Positions 18,848 through 27,666 of a stretch of 64,000 nt of DNA are shown here, piece after piece; positions within the stretch are counted from its first letter, which is position 1, and each line of letters opens with the position of its first letter. The notes beneath the pieces were generated by a model. It had not been told where the DNA came from, searched no databases, and saw only the letters and a program-made list of their open reading frames with translations. A program made the position numbers and the translations under genes. Where the stretch lies: assembly GCA_016706595.1 (NCBI GenBank), contig JADJJH010000001.1, positions 806,001-870,000 of the forward strand, read 5' to 3'. This stretch comes from Bacteroidota bacterium (lineage in GTDB: Bacteria; Bacteroidota; Bacteroidia; Chitinophagales; Chitinophagaceae).

Positions 18848-19517
18848 GGCAGAAATTCTCATTATTGATGATGAACCACAAATAAGAAAATTACTTGAAA
18901 TAACATTAGAAAGTAATGATTATAAAGTGTGGCAAGCCGAAACCGGAAAGGCAGGTATTATTATGGCGGCAAATCATCCACCTGAATTAATTTTATTAGA
19001 TATTGGCTTGCCTGATAAAAGTGGTCATGAAATATTGAAGGAATTAAGAACTTGGTACAATAAGTCTATCATCATTCTATCTGTGCAAAATAATGAAGTA
19101 GATATTGTTTCAGCACTAGACCATGGCGCAACCGATTACTTGACCAAACCATTTAGAAGCGCAGAACTTTTAGCCCGAATTCGATCTGCCATACGTCGAA
19201 ACCAATCAAACAATTCCGAGAATAAAATCATTTGCGGTGATATTGTAATTGATATTGCCGCAAGAGTTGTGATGTTGAATAATACCCTGTTGAAATTAAC
19301 AGCCACCGAATTTAATTTATTGGTACTACTCGCTAAAAATGAAGGGCGGGTTTTAACTCATCAATATATCTTAAAAGAAATTTGGGGGCTTGGCGCTCAA
19401 ACCGAAACACAATACCTAAGAGTATTTATTGGCACCCTTCGTAAAAAAATAGAAACCGATCCCAATAAACCGCAACATATTTTTACTGAAAGTGGTGTCG
19501 GTTACCGATTTATGTAG
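18840..19517 (+). CDS. KdpE-type OmpR-family response regulator
   Basis: This 225-residue regulator has a receiver domain with Asp10/Asp11 (IIDDEPQIRKLL), phospho-acceptor Asp54 (LILLDIGLPDKSG) and Lys103 (YLTKPF). The C-terminal winged helix (about residues 130-225) ends with the KdpE-like ESGVGYRFM. Its ATG lies inside the end of the kinase gene, so the two are translationally coupled. The 17-bp sites in front of the kinase and kup genes are its probable targets. This would make the pair autoregulated and the potassium transporter its output. Confidence 0.9.
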   Translation: MNKAEILIIDDEPQIRKLLEITLESNDYKVWQAETGKAGIIMAANHPPELILLDIGLPDKSGHEILKELRTWYNKSIIILSVQNNEVDIVSALDHGATDYLTKPFRSAELLARIRSAIRRNQSNNSENKIICGDIVIDIAARVVMLNNTLLKLTATEFNLLVLLAKNEGRVLTHQYILKEIWGLGAQTETQYLRVFIGTLRKKIETDPNKPQHIFTESGVGYRFM

Positions 19518-19537
19518 GTCAACAAATTTTTAGTTTC

Positions 19538-19554
19538 TTTATAAAATCTTTATG
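19538..19554 (+). promoter_or_regulatory. Putative KdpE operator upstream of kup
   Basis: TTTATAAAATCTTTATG differs from the site upstream of the kinase (17713-17729) at a single base. The match continues on both sides (TC before, C after). A candidate -7 sequence TACTTTTC (19572-19579, one mismatch to TAnnTTTG) follows 17 bp later, so the spacing differs from the kinase promoter by 7 bp. The site lies in the 105-bp gap between the regulator and kup genes. Confidence 0.65.
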
Positions 19555-19622
19555 CAAAGCAGGTAAGCTTTTACTTTTCACCAATAGACTTCGTATCACC
19601 TTTGGCCCATTAATTTAAAAGC

Positions 19623-21602
19623 ATGGATCAAGTTAAATTCGGTGTAAAAAATAAAATAACAGTCGCCTCACTTCTAGTAGCTCTTGGCATTATTTATGGC
19701 GATATTGGCACATCACCGCTCTATGCACTGAAAGCAGTGATAGGCACCAAAGAAATTTCAGAGCAATTGGTTTATGGAGGTGTGTCGGCCATATTTTGGA
19801 CCTTGGTACTTCAAACCTCTGTTAAATACATTTGGCTTACTTTGAAAGCCGACAACCAAGGTGAAGGTGGCATTTTCTCATTATATGCTCTCATTAAAAG
19901 GTTTGGAAAAAAATTAGTGATTCCTGCTATATTAGGTGCTACCACCTTACTTGCTGATGGGATTATTACACCGCCCATTACCGTTGCATCTGCAATTGAA
20001 GGCCTTAATCTAGTTCCCGCTTTTAGCAACACAATCATTGCAGGCAATTCACTTACAATCAGTATCGTAATCTTAATACTTTCCTTACTCTTCTTTTTTC
20101 AGCAGTTTGGTACACAAAAAATTGGCAAGGCATTTGGTCCTATTATGTTTTTATGGTTTACCATGTTGTTAGCAATGGGTGTCTATGAAATTAGTTCGCA
20201 TCCGTTTGTATTAAAAGCATTAAACCCATATTATGCCTATAGTTTGCTTACAGAATACCCTAAAGGATTTTGGCTTTTGGGTGCAGTGTTTTTATGTACT
20301 ACAGGTGCCGAAGCACTTTACTCAGATCTTGGCCATTGCGGTATTAAGAATATTCGCATAAGTTGGATGTATGTAAAAGTAAGTTTAGTTGCATGTTATT
20401 TAGGACAAGCAGCATGGCTTATGACAAGTACGGATAAATTTCTACATGGTGTAAATCCATTTTTTGCTTTGCTGCCATCTTGGGCTTTAATACCCGGTAT
20501 TCTTATGGCAACCTTAGCTTCAATTATAGCATCACAAGCATTGATAAGTGGAAGCTATACGTTAATAAATGAAGCTATGAATTTAAATTTCTGGCCTAGG
20601 GTATCGGTACGTCAGCCTTCCGAAACCAAAGGACAAATGTATATCCCTAGTGTAAACACCATACTTTGGCTTGGCTGCATTTTGATGATACTTTACTTCA
20701 AATCGTCGGAGCATATGGAAGCAGCCTATGGCTTTTCAATTACTATTACCATGATGATGACCACCTTACTATTGAGTGTATTTTTAATTCAGAGATTGAA
20801 GTGGAACAAGTTGTATGTATTTGCACTTGTTTCGATGTTCGTCATTGTAGAAACGGCTTTTTTTATAGCCAATGTTGTAAAAATAAAAGAGCGTTGGCAA
20901 TTTCTAATTTTCGAACTGGTTATTTTTAGCGTAATGTATATATGGTATTATGCAAGAAAATTAAATAACCGTTTTACTAAGTTTATTGATTTAGGAAAAT
21001 ATGCACCTCAATTAGTTGAACTCAGCATAGATGACCATATTCCGAAATTTGCTACTCATCTTATTTATCTAACAAAGGCAAATAGACGCCATGAAGTTGA
21101 AGAAAAAATAATCAATTCTATCTTTTCAAAAAAACCAAAAAGAGCAGACGTATACTGGTTTGTACATATCAATAGAACCGAACATCCTTATACACTATCA
21201 TATGATGTTTCGGAACTTGTTGATGACAAAGTAATTAAAATAAATATCAATGTTGGATTTAGAATTCAGCCGCGAACAGAGTTATATTTTAAAAAGATAG
21301 TTCAAGATTTAGTAAACGAAAAAGAATTAAACCTGCATATTCGGGCAGATGGTTCAACGAAATATAATACCGAACCTGACTTCAAATTTGTGGTTATTGA
21401 AAAATTCCTTTCAGTTGAAAATGAGTTTGCTCTGAAAGAAGGATTATTACTCAATTCATATTTCTTTTTGAAACGTTTAGGCTTGAGTGATGAGAAAGCA
21501 TTTGGATTAGATAAAAGCGATGTTGTCATCGAACAAATTCCGCTCATTTACCAACCATTCACAATCACCGATTTACAAAGAACCAATAAGCAAAAAAACT
21601 AA
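19623..21602 (+). CDS. kup: Kup-family potassium uptake permease
   Basis: This 659-residue protein is a KUP/HAK/KT-type transporter, which brings K+ in together with H+. The N-terminal signature GIIYGDIGTSPLYALKAV (residues 18-35) and the motifs GEGGIFSLYALI, LLADGIITPPITVASAIEGL and GAEALYSDLGHCG are all present. About twelve membrane helices fill residues 13-445, followed by a cytoplasmic tail of about 200 residues, the usual size for the family. It lies directly behind a KdpD/KdpE-type pair and in front of a porin. No kdpFABC genes are nearby, so Kup appears to be the transport output of this locus. Confidence 0.95.
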   Translation: MDQVKFGVKNKITVASLLVALGIIYGDIGTSPLYALKAVIGTKEISEQLVYGGVSAIFWTLVLQTSVKYIWLTLKADNQGEGGIFSLYALIKRFGKKLVIPAILGATTLLADGIITPPITVASAIEGLNLVPAFSNTIIAGNSLTISIVILILSLLFFFQQFGTQKIGKAFGPIMFLWFTMLLAMGVYEISSHPFVLKALNPYYAYSLLTEYPKGFWLLGAVFLCTTGAEALYSDLGHCGIKNIRISWMYVKVSLVACYLGQAAWLMTSTDKFLHGVNPFFALLPSWALIPGILMATLASIIASQALISGSYTLINEAMNLNFWPRVSVRQPSETKGQMYIPSVNTILWLGCILMILYFKSSEHMEAAYGFSITITMMMTTLLLSVFLIQRLKWNKLYVFALVSMFVIVETAFFIANVVKIKERWQFLIFELVIFSVMYIWYYARKLNNRFTKFIDLGKYAPQLVELSIDDHIPKFATHLIYLTKANRRHEVEEKIINSIFSKKPKRADVYWFVHINRTEHPYTLSYDVSELVDDKVIKININVGFRIQPRTELYFKKIVQDLVNEKELNLHIRADGSTKYNTEPDFKFVVIEKFLSVENEFALKEGLLLNSYFFLKRLGLSDEKAFGLDKSDVVIEQIPLIYQPFTITDLQRTNKQKN

Positions 21603-21655
21603 GCTGCACTATGCTTCAAACAGCGTATTTGAAATGTTCACCATCCCTAAAAAAA

Positions 21656-21672
21656 TTTATTGAATCTGAATG
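21656..21672 (+). promoter_or_regulatory. Weak candidate KdpE site upstream of the porin
   Basis: TTTATTGAATCTGAATG matches the kup operator at 13 of 17 positions and keeps the TTTAT half and the AATCT centre. It is 75 bp before the porin ATG. No clear -7 box follows it. In such A+T-rich DNA this could be chance. Confidence 0.3.
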
Positions 21673-21747
21673 TAATCTTAGTAAACAATCCAAGAAATAT
21701 ATTAAATAAAACTTAAGATTTTAACATCACTCACATTAAAAAATAAA

Positions 21748-23223
21748 ATGAAAAAGATTATATACATTGTAAGCCTCTTTTTGTGCAATCAAGTTTATGC
21801 ACAATCACAAACCTCATTAAACCAAGTATCAAAAATTCAGCAATCAAAAAATGACTTGCTGAAAAATTTACCGGATGAAAATTTTAATTCTGTTCACTTT
21901 ACAGAAAGCGGCAAGGCGAAAACTGAAAAGTCAGATGCTGAATCAAATGAAATTATTGATATGACTTGGCAGAATGGAAGTGATAGACGAACAGAAAATA
22001 TATGGGCACATTCAAAATATTTTACGCCTAGTATTTTGCTTGATGTGAATTATACGTATTCATTCAATAACCCAAATGATAATACGGTTGTAGGTTCAAC
22101 GGCTTTAACCAGAAACAATGAAGTACAACTCTCGGCTTTACATCTTGGCGGGGATTTTACTTATAAAAATTCTAGAGCTAGAATTATGACGCAATTCGGA
22201 ACTCGCTCACAGGTAGTTCCCCGAAACGATTATAGTCCTTACCGTGGCCAATACCAATTAGCCAATGTATACCGTTACTTAAGCGAAGCCTATACCGGTT
22301 TTCATATCAACAAATGGAAAGGCATTAATATAGACGCCGGTTTATTTATGTCGTACATTGGATTAAACTCTTTCTATCAAGCAGAAAATTGGGAATATCA
22401 GGCTTCGTTTACTTCCGATAATACGCCATGGTTTTTTAATGGTCTTCGTATTCAAATATTCCCATCTGAACATATAAAAATAGAACCTTGGATTATTAAT
22501 GGTTGGCAAAGCTATGGCAAGTTTAATGAGATGCCTGGCGTTGGTGGGAATATTACTTGGACACCTAACAGCAACTTGAAATTGTTAACCAATAATTATT
22601 ATGGCACCGATGCTGCAGGTATCTCAGATAGAAAAAGATTTCACTCAGACAATAGCTTATTGCTTCGGTATTTCAATAATCCTTCATCGAAAGGAATTAC
22701 CAAAATGGCTTTTTCATTAACAGGTGATATTGGTTTTGAGAAAGGTGGAGGCGTGAATGCATTTAATGATGACGACAGCTTAAAAGGACCTGCACAATAC
22801 TTTGCAAGCGCCATGTTTTATAACCGAATTTGGTTTGCAAAAAATAAATGTGCATGGACCATTGGTGGTGGATTAATGACGAATCCCGGACGATACTTGG
22901 TATTATATCCAACCGGACAAGCAAGTCCCTTACCTAATCCTAACAACCCAACACAAACCGAAGGCGCTTTTCCGTTTAGTGCCAACCCAGGTGATAAATT
23001 TTCGGGTTGGGATTGTTCAACAAATTTCGATTATATGCCTAATCAAAGCACGACTTTACGATTAGAATTTGTTTACCGAAATTCAAGTATCCCGTACTTT
23101 GCAGGGAAAGGAGGCGTTACTTCGCAAACAGGATATTCAACAACGGTATTGGACCCAAACTGGCGTCCGGATTTAGTAAAATCAGAAAGCAGAATGATAA
23201 TGGCTTTGTTATTTAGATTGTAG
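21748..23223 (+). CDS. Outer-membrane beta-barrel porin (OmpL-like, bbp2 type)
   Basis: This 491-residue protein has a signal peptide (MKKIIYIVSLFLCNQVYAQ) and a long series of amphipathic strands rich in aromatic residues. It ends with LVKSESRMIMALLFRL, a terminal aromatic/hydrophobic strand fitting an outer-membrane barrel. It resembles the putative beta-barrel porin-2 family. In other Bacteroidota a porin of this type often follows kdpC in kdp operons, as I recall. Here it follows kup with a 145-bp gap. It would let K+ or other solutes cross the outer membrane. Confidence 0.75.
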   Translation: MKKIIYIVSLFLCNQVYAQSQTSLNQVSKIQQSKNDLLKNLPDENFNSVHFTESGKAKTEKSDAESNEIIDMTWQNGSDRRTENIWAHSKYFTPSILLDVNYTYSFNNPNDNTVVGSTALTRNNEVQLSALHLGGDFTYKNSRARIMTQFGTRSQVVPRNDYSPYRGQYQLANVYRYLSEAYTGFHINKWKGINIDAGLFMSYIGLNSFYQAENWEYQASFTSDNTPWFFNGLRIQIFPSEHIKIEPWIINGWQSYGKFNEMPGVGGNITWTPNSNLKLLTNNYYGTDAAGISDRKRFHSDNSLLLRYFNNPSSKGITKMAFSLTGDIGFEKGGGVNAFNDDDSLKGPAQYFASAMFYNRIWFAKNKCAWTIGGGLMTNPGRYLVLYPTGQASPLPNPNNPTQTEGAFPFSANPGDKFSGWDCSTNFDYMPNQSTTLRLEFVYRNSSIPYFAGKGGVTSQTGYSTTVLDPNWRPDLVKSESRMIMALLFRL

Positions 23224-23255
23224 CATCTGTGCTCATCCGAGTAAATGCCAGGGTT

Positions 23256-24515
23256 TTAATTGAGTAAGATACAAACCAATGCGCCGGCAATATATCCCAA
23301 TAACGCGATCCATGAAATATGCTTCACATACCAAAAGAAATCTATCTTTTCGATACCCATTGCTGCTACACCGGCTGCTGAACCAATAATTAATATGCTT
23401 CCCCCGGTACCTGAACAATATGCTAAATAATTCCAGAAAAAATGTTGAGAAGGAAAATCTTGTAACGAATACATCCCTTGTAATGCAGCAACCAAGGGTA
23501 CATTATCGAATATTGCCGAAAGTATACCTACACTGCTAATAATTACTACATAATTATCAGTAATGGTTGATGCCATGGTAGCAGCAGATTGTAATATACC
23601 GGCTTCTTGTAAAGCGCCGACACCGATTAAAATGCCTAAGAAAAATAAGATGCTTGGCATATCAATTCGTTCTAGCGCCGAAAAAATGCTTGATGATTCA
23701 GTTGTATTGCTTGCATGCCTTTTATGTAAGGTTTCGCTAATAATCCATACAATGCCAACCGCTAACATCATTCCCATAAATGGCGGTAAATGGGTAATCG
23801 TTTTAAAAACCGGAACAAACAATAATAAACCAATACCGGAATATAAAATGAGCGATTGTCCTACCCTAGTAACTTGCTGTGATGTATCAATATGAGTAGG
23901 GGTAAAATCGCCTTTCAGTTTTAGAAGTAAGATACCTAAAGGAATTAATGTGGCTGCTACACTAGGTATAAATACACTTTTCATAACGCCTAAAGCACTA
24001 ATTTGATTTCCCATCCATAACATGGTGGTTGTTACATCACCTATCGGACTCCATGCACCGCCAGCGTTAGCCGCAATTACAACCATACCAATACAATACA
24101 ACCTATCCTTTCTTTCGGATAAAATTTTGACAATTAATGACGACATAATAATCGCCGTAGTAAGATTATCTAAAACTGCCGATAAAAAAAAGGTGAGTAC
24201 GGTAATGAGTAATAAAAACTTTCGCTTGTTTCGTGTTTTAATTGACTGAATAATCACATCAAATCCATCATATAAATCAATCAATTCCACGATAGTCATT
24301 GCGCCGATTAAAAAAAACAATATCCCTGCAATTTCCCCGACCTGGTGAAGTAAACTTTCATTCACACCATGAACATCATTGGCTTGCCAAGCATAACTCA
24401 CCCAACATAAAACGCCTGTAATCAATGCAATAGCTGCCTTATCTAGACGAATTTTTTGTTCAAAAATTATGAAGATATAACCTATCAAAAATATACAGAG
24501 CACCATCCAATTCAT
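23256..24515 (-). CDS. nhaD: NhaD-type Na+/H+ antiporter
   Basis: This 419-residue integral membrane protein has about eleven hydrophobic helices. Motifs match NhaD: an early IFEQKIRLDKAAIALITGVLCW, VDLYDGF, SAVLDNLTTAIIMSSLIV, NAGGAWSPIGDVTTTMLW and SAIFDNVPLVAALQGMY. It exchanges Na+ for H+ across the inner membrane. It is convergent with the porin gene. Its placement next to the potassium module gives a small ion-homeostasis region, although it is transcribed separately. Confidence 0.93.
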   Translation of the reverse strand: MNWMVLCIFLIGYIFIIFEQKIRLDKAAIALITGVLCWVSYAWQANDVHGVNESLLHQVGEIAGILFFLIGAMTIVELIDLYDGFDVIIQSIKTRNKRKFLLLITVLTFFLSAVLDNLTTAIIMSSLIVKILSERKDRLYCIGMVVIAANAGGAWSPIGDVTTTMLWMGNQISALGVMKSVFIPSVAATLIPLGILLLKLKGDFTPTHIDTSQQVTRVGQSLILYSGIGLLLFVPVFKTITHLPPFMGMMLAVGIVWIISETLHKRHASNTTESSSIFSALERIDMPSILFFLGILIGVGALQEAGILQSAATMASTITDNYVVIISSVGILSAIFDNVPLVAALQGMYSLQDFPSQHFFWNYLAYCSGTGGSILIIGSAAGVAAMGIEKIDFFWYVKHISWIALLGYIAGALVCILLN

Positions 24516-24519
24516 ATGG

Positions 24520-24527
24520 CAAATGTA
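24520..24527 (-). promoter_or_regulatory. -7 box TACATTTG four bases before the nhaD start
   Basis: On the minus strand TACATTTG matches TAnnTTTG exactly and is followed by only four bases before the ATG. A leaderless transcript is likely if this box is used. No good -33 TTG is seen at the standard distance. Confidence 0.5.
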
Positions 24528-24723
24528 ATTTAATGTTCTACAAATTAATGTGCTACAATGAGTTAATTACGAATTCATAAGCACTAAATTCTAAGAACGA
24601 AATTCGAAGGGGATTATCTTAGAATACATAATTACGAATGAATAATTACGAATGACGGATCTCGAGTTTCGATTTTAGAATTTAGAATTTTCCTGAGCTT
24701 TCTTGCCAACCCATATTCTTCAC

Positions 24724-24731
24724 TATATTTG
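24724..24731 (+). promoter_or_regulatory. -7 box TATATTTG of the acyl-CoA carboxylase gene
   Basis: It is an exact TAnnTTTG match with TTG (24703-24705) 18 bp upstream as the -33 element. The ATG follows 21 bp later. It is one of the best-formed promoters in the window. Confidence 0.65.
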
Positions 24732-24752
24732 CCTCTTGCTAAAATTAATATC

Positions 24753-26393
24753 ATGACAAAAAAACAAAGCCTAGATTTCAATAAAAATGAAGATGGAATG
24801 AAACTTGCCGTAAGTGCAATGAAGAAAAAGCTAGCGATTATTGAAAAAGGAGGTGGAGAAAAATCAATAGCCAAACAAAAAGAAAAAGGAAAGCTTACTG
24901 CCAGAGAACGTATTGCCTACTTAATTGATAAAAATTCTGCATTCACGGAAATGATGGCATTTGCCGGATATGAAATGTATGCTGAACATGGTGGTTGTCC
25001 TGCCGGTGGTACCGTTGCAGGTATTGGTTATATAAAAGGTCGCCAATGTATTATTGTTGCCAACGATCAAACCGTAAAAGCCGGCGCATGGTTTCCGATT
25101 ACAGGTAAAAAGAATTTGCGTTTACAGGAAATGTCGATTGAAAATAAATTGCCCATTATTTATTTGGTGGATAGTGCGGGGGTTTATTTACCCATGCAAG
25201 ACGAAATTTTTCCGGATAAAGAACATTTTGGACGCATATTCAGAAACAATGCACGCATGAGCAGCATGGGTATTACTCAAATTGCCGCGGTAATGGGATC
25301 CTGTGTTGCAGGCGGAGCTTACTTGCCTATTATGAGTGATGAAACCTTAATGGTTGAAGAACAAGGATCTATCTTTTTAGCCGGTCCGTATTTAGCGAAG
25401 GCTGCTATTGGCGAAGATGTAGATATTCAAACCTTAGGAGGTGCTGTAACGCATACAGAGATTAGTGGCATTGCCGATTATAAATTCAAAACAGAAAAAG
25501 AATGTTTAGATCAAATAAAAAGAATCATTGATAAAATTGGTGAATATGATAAAGCCGGATTCGACAGAGTAAAACCCATCTTGCCTTTAAAAGATATGAA
25601 AGAGATTTATGGTATCATTTCTCCCGAAAATAATAAGCCTTACGATGTTGTGGAATTGATTGAACATTTGGTAGATAATTCAGAATTCGATCAATTTAAG
25701 CAAGATTATGGCAAAACGATTGTTTGCGGTTATGCTAGGGTTGATGGATGGGCTGTAGGTATAGTAGCCAATCAACGAACTATTGTAAAAAGTGGGAAAA
25801 AAGAAATGCAATTAGGTGGGGTAATTTATAATGACAGTGCCGATAAAGCCGCGCGCTTTATTATGAATTGTAATCAAAAGAAAATTCCGTTAGTCTTTTT
25901 ACAAGATGTTACCGGTTTTATGGTTGGCAGCCGCAGCGAACATGGCGGTATTATTAAAGATGGCGCCAAATTAGTGAATGCGGTTTCCAATTCAGTAGTG
26001 CCCAAAATTACTATCATTGTGGGCAATAGTTATGGGGCAGGAAACTACGCAATGTGCGGTAAAGCCTATGACCCTCGATTTATTTATGCTTGGCCCAATG
26101 CAAAAATTGCGGTTATGGGTGGAGAGCAAGCAGCAAAAACATTATTACAAATTCAGGTGGCATCATTAAAATCAAAAGGCGAACAAATTACACCCGAAGT
26201 TGAGAAAGAAATGCTCGATAAAATTATTGAACAATATAATCGTCAAACTACGGCTTATTATGCTGCATCACGATTATGGGTTGATGCGATCATTGACCCT
26301 ATTGAAACACGTAATGTAATTTCAGAAGGTATTGCTGCTGCAAATCATGCGCCTATCGAGAAGGAAATGAATGTGGGTGTTTTTCAAGTATAG
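24753..26393 (+). CDS. Acyl-CoA carboxylase beta (carboxyltransferase) subunit
   Basis: This 546-residue biotin-dependent carboxyltransferase transfers the carboxyl group from biotin to an acyl-CoA. It shows the two crotonase-like halves of the family: N-terminal with EHGGCPAGGTVAGIGYI and SAGVYLPMQDEIFPDKEHFGRIF, and C-terminal with PLVFLQDVTGFMVGSRSEHGGIIKDGAKLVNAVSNS and GNSYGAGNYAMCGKAYDPRFIYAWPNAKIAVMGGEQAA. The GVYLPxQ text is typical of methylcrotonyl-CoA carboxylase beta subunits (leucine breakdown), but propionyl or other acyl-CoAs cannot be ruled out. The biotin carboxylase subunit is not adjacent. The ATG at 24753 fits the promoter. Confidence 0.9.
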   Translation: MTKKQSLDFNKNEDGMKLAVSAMKKKLAIIEKGGGEKSIAKQKEKGKLTARERIAYLIDKNSAFTEMMAFAGYEMYAEHGGCPAGGTVAGIGYIKGRQCIIVANDQTVKAGAWFPITGKKNLRLQEMSIENKLPIIYLVDSAGVYLPMQDEIFPDKEHFGRIFRNNARMSSMGITQIAAVMGSCVAGGAYLPIMSDETLMVEEQGSIFLAGPYLAKAAIGEDVDIQTLGGAVTHTEISGIADYKFKTEKECLDQIKRIIDKIGEYDKAGFDRVKPILPLKDMKEIYGIISPENNKPYDVVELIEHLVDNSEFDQFKQDYGKTIVCGYARVDGWAVGIVANQRTIVKSGKKEMQLGGVIYNDSADKAARFIMNCNQKKIPLVFLQDVTGFMVGSRSEHGGIIKDGAKLVNAVSNSVVPKITIIVGNSYGAGNYAMCGKAYDPRFIYAWPNAKIAVMGGEQAAKTLLQIQVASLKSKGEQITPEVEKEMLDKIIEQYNRQTTAYYAASRLWVDAIIDPIETRNVISEGIAAANHAPIEKEMNVGVFQV

Positions 26394-26394
26394 A

Positions 26395-26531
26395 GCACCT
26401 CTAAAAAAACTCTGATGCTTCGTTATCGAATCCCGTAAGTGCGGGACCCTTTATTTACATAAGTAAACGCTTCAGATAGCTATCGGAATTGCAAAATCCG
26501 AATCCCTCACCTGAGAGATTTTCAGAGGTAC
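26395..26531. repeat. Inverted-repeat element after the carboxylase gene
   Basis: The left end CACCTCTAAAAAAACTCTGA and the right end (reverse complement TACCTCTGAAAATCTCTCAG) are imperfect inverted repeats. Inside are TGATGCTTCGTTATCG, a TCCCG-TAAGTG-CGGGA hairpin (26431-26446) and GATAGCTATCGG. The CTTCGTTA motif and CCCG/CGGG hairpin also occur in the element at 12413-12586, and the CTGATGCTTCGTTAT text recurs as CTGATACTTCGTTAT at 27603. It starts immediately after the stop codon. Confidence 0.6.
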
Positions 26532-26552
26532 TTTAGAGTAAAATAGTTGAAC

Positions 26553-27353
26553 TTAAAAACTCCAACCAAAATTGATTCCAAAAAAGCGCATACCCCAGTT
26601 GGCTTGCTTTACTTTGGTATCAATACCACCTTCGTTCCACTTCACTGTGGTTAAATCATTAATAACCGTTCCCATATCCTGACCTATAAAAGTTTGTTGT
26701 AAGGAACTGATACCGGCGGTATTTACTTTGCTTTTCAAACTCATATTATAATATCCACCCCAAGGTCCTAAAAACCAAAAATCAATAGTGAATTTCTTAC
26801 GACTCACAACTTGATATCCCATCATTATGCCTGCACCTAACATTGTTTCATTGATAGCAGCATCTCCAACTTTTTGCTCCATGGTAAGTTCATCATAATA
26901 ATGATAATTGAATATTGTTTTATCAGCTTTTAATCTAATAAATGGTGCGAGGTATAATCCTTTGGGAGCTTGTTTGCCCAAATAATATCTATACTCAGGT
27001 GTTAGCATCAATGAACGATACTCACTGGTTCGATACATAAACCTGGTTTCATTACTAATATTGAGATTGCTAGCTGTATCATAGATTTTAGCAACTACCC
27101 ACGATCCCATCGGCCTGTATATGAACCCCATTGCCAAACTCGATTTTCGCTTGATCTTATGCTCATATTGCAAGCCAATACTTTTAAAAAGTAAACCACT
27201 CACATTCAGTTTAACAATATTGTTTTTGTATACTCGTCCTTTATTTTTGGGTGATTTTGTTGGATTCTTACCGCCTTCTACCCTATACTTTTGTGCAGTA
27301 ACATTTTGTAGTATACTAAGTATGGTAATCACTACAATGATTATCGTTTTCAT
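26553..27353 (-). CDS. Predicted outer-membrane protein of unknown function
   Basis: This 266-residue protein has a signal peptide (MKTIIIVVITILSILQNVTAQ from the ATG at 27353; another ATG lies six bases upstream). Its body alternates polar and aromatic residues and has beta-barrel-like strands (SLAMGFIYRPMGSWVV, YRSLMLTPEYRYYLG, GLYLAPFIRLKAD, FTIDFWFLGPWGGYYN). It ends NWGMRFFGINFGWSF, a typical terminal strand with a final Phe. It may resemble DUF3575-type outer-membrane proteins. No specific function is assigned. Confidence 0.65.
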   Translation of the reverse strand: MKTIIIVVITILSILQNVTAQKYRVEGGKNPTKSPKNKGRVYKNNIVKLNVSGLLFKSIGLQYEHKIKRKSSLAMGFIYRPMGSWVVAKIYDTASNLNISNETRFMYRTSEYRSLMLTPEYRYYLGKQAPKGLYLAPFIRLKADKTIFNYHYYDELTMEQKVGDAAINETMLGAGIMMGYQVVSRKKFTIDFWFLGPWGGYYNMSLKSKVNTAGISSLQQTFIGQDMGTVINDLTTVKWNEGGIDTKVKQANWGMRFFGINFGWSF

Positions 27354-27414
27354 ATGCATACGAAGATAATCAATTAGAAAGTATATCAAAACTTTTAGAA
27401 TAATGGTGATCCTA

Positions 27415-27612
27415 AAAAACCCTGATACTTGGTTTTGCAACCCCCCCCAATTCTTTTTTTTAAAAAAACTACCCCCCCCTTAAAATTCGGGAAAGGGGAT
27501 TTGGGGGCTTCCCCTCGGGGTTTTTTTGTTTATCCACAACCCCTTTTTTAAAATTTTTTTTTTTTTTTTTTTTTAGGGGCCCCCCCCCCCCAAAGCAAAA
27601 ACCCTGATACTT
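27415..27612. other. Homopolymer-rich block flanked by a 16-bp direct repeat; probable artefact
   Basis: The sequence AAAAACCCTGATACTT occurs at 27415-27430 and again at 27597-27612. Between the copies lies a stretch of long single-base runs (C runs of up to a dozen, a T run of over 20, several GGGG/CCCC groups) unlike the rest of the window. It could be a badly assembled or low-quality copy of an inverted-repeat element of the kind seen at 26395. Bases here should not be trusted. Confidence 0.6.
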
Positions 27613-27666
27613 CGTTATGTGAATCGTGCTGTTAAAAAAATTAAAAGCCATACATACTTCCCTAGC

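Noticed and set aside
26395..27612. Insertion sequence
   Set aside because: Inverted repeats are present, but no transposase frame or clear target duplication was found.
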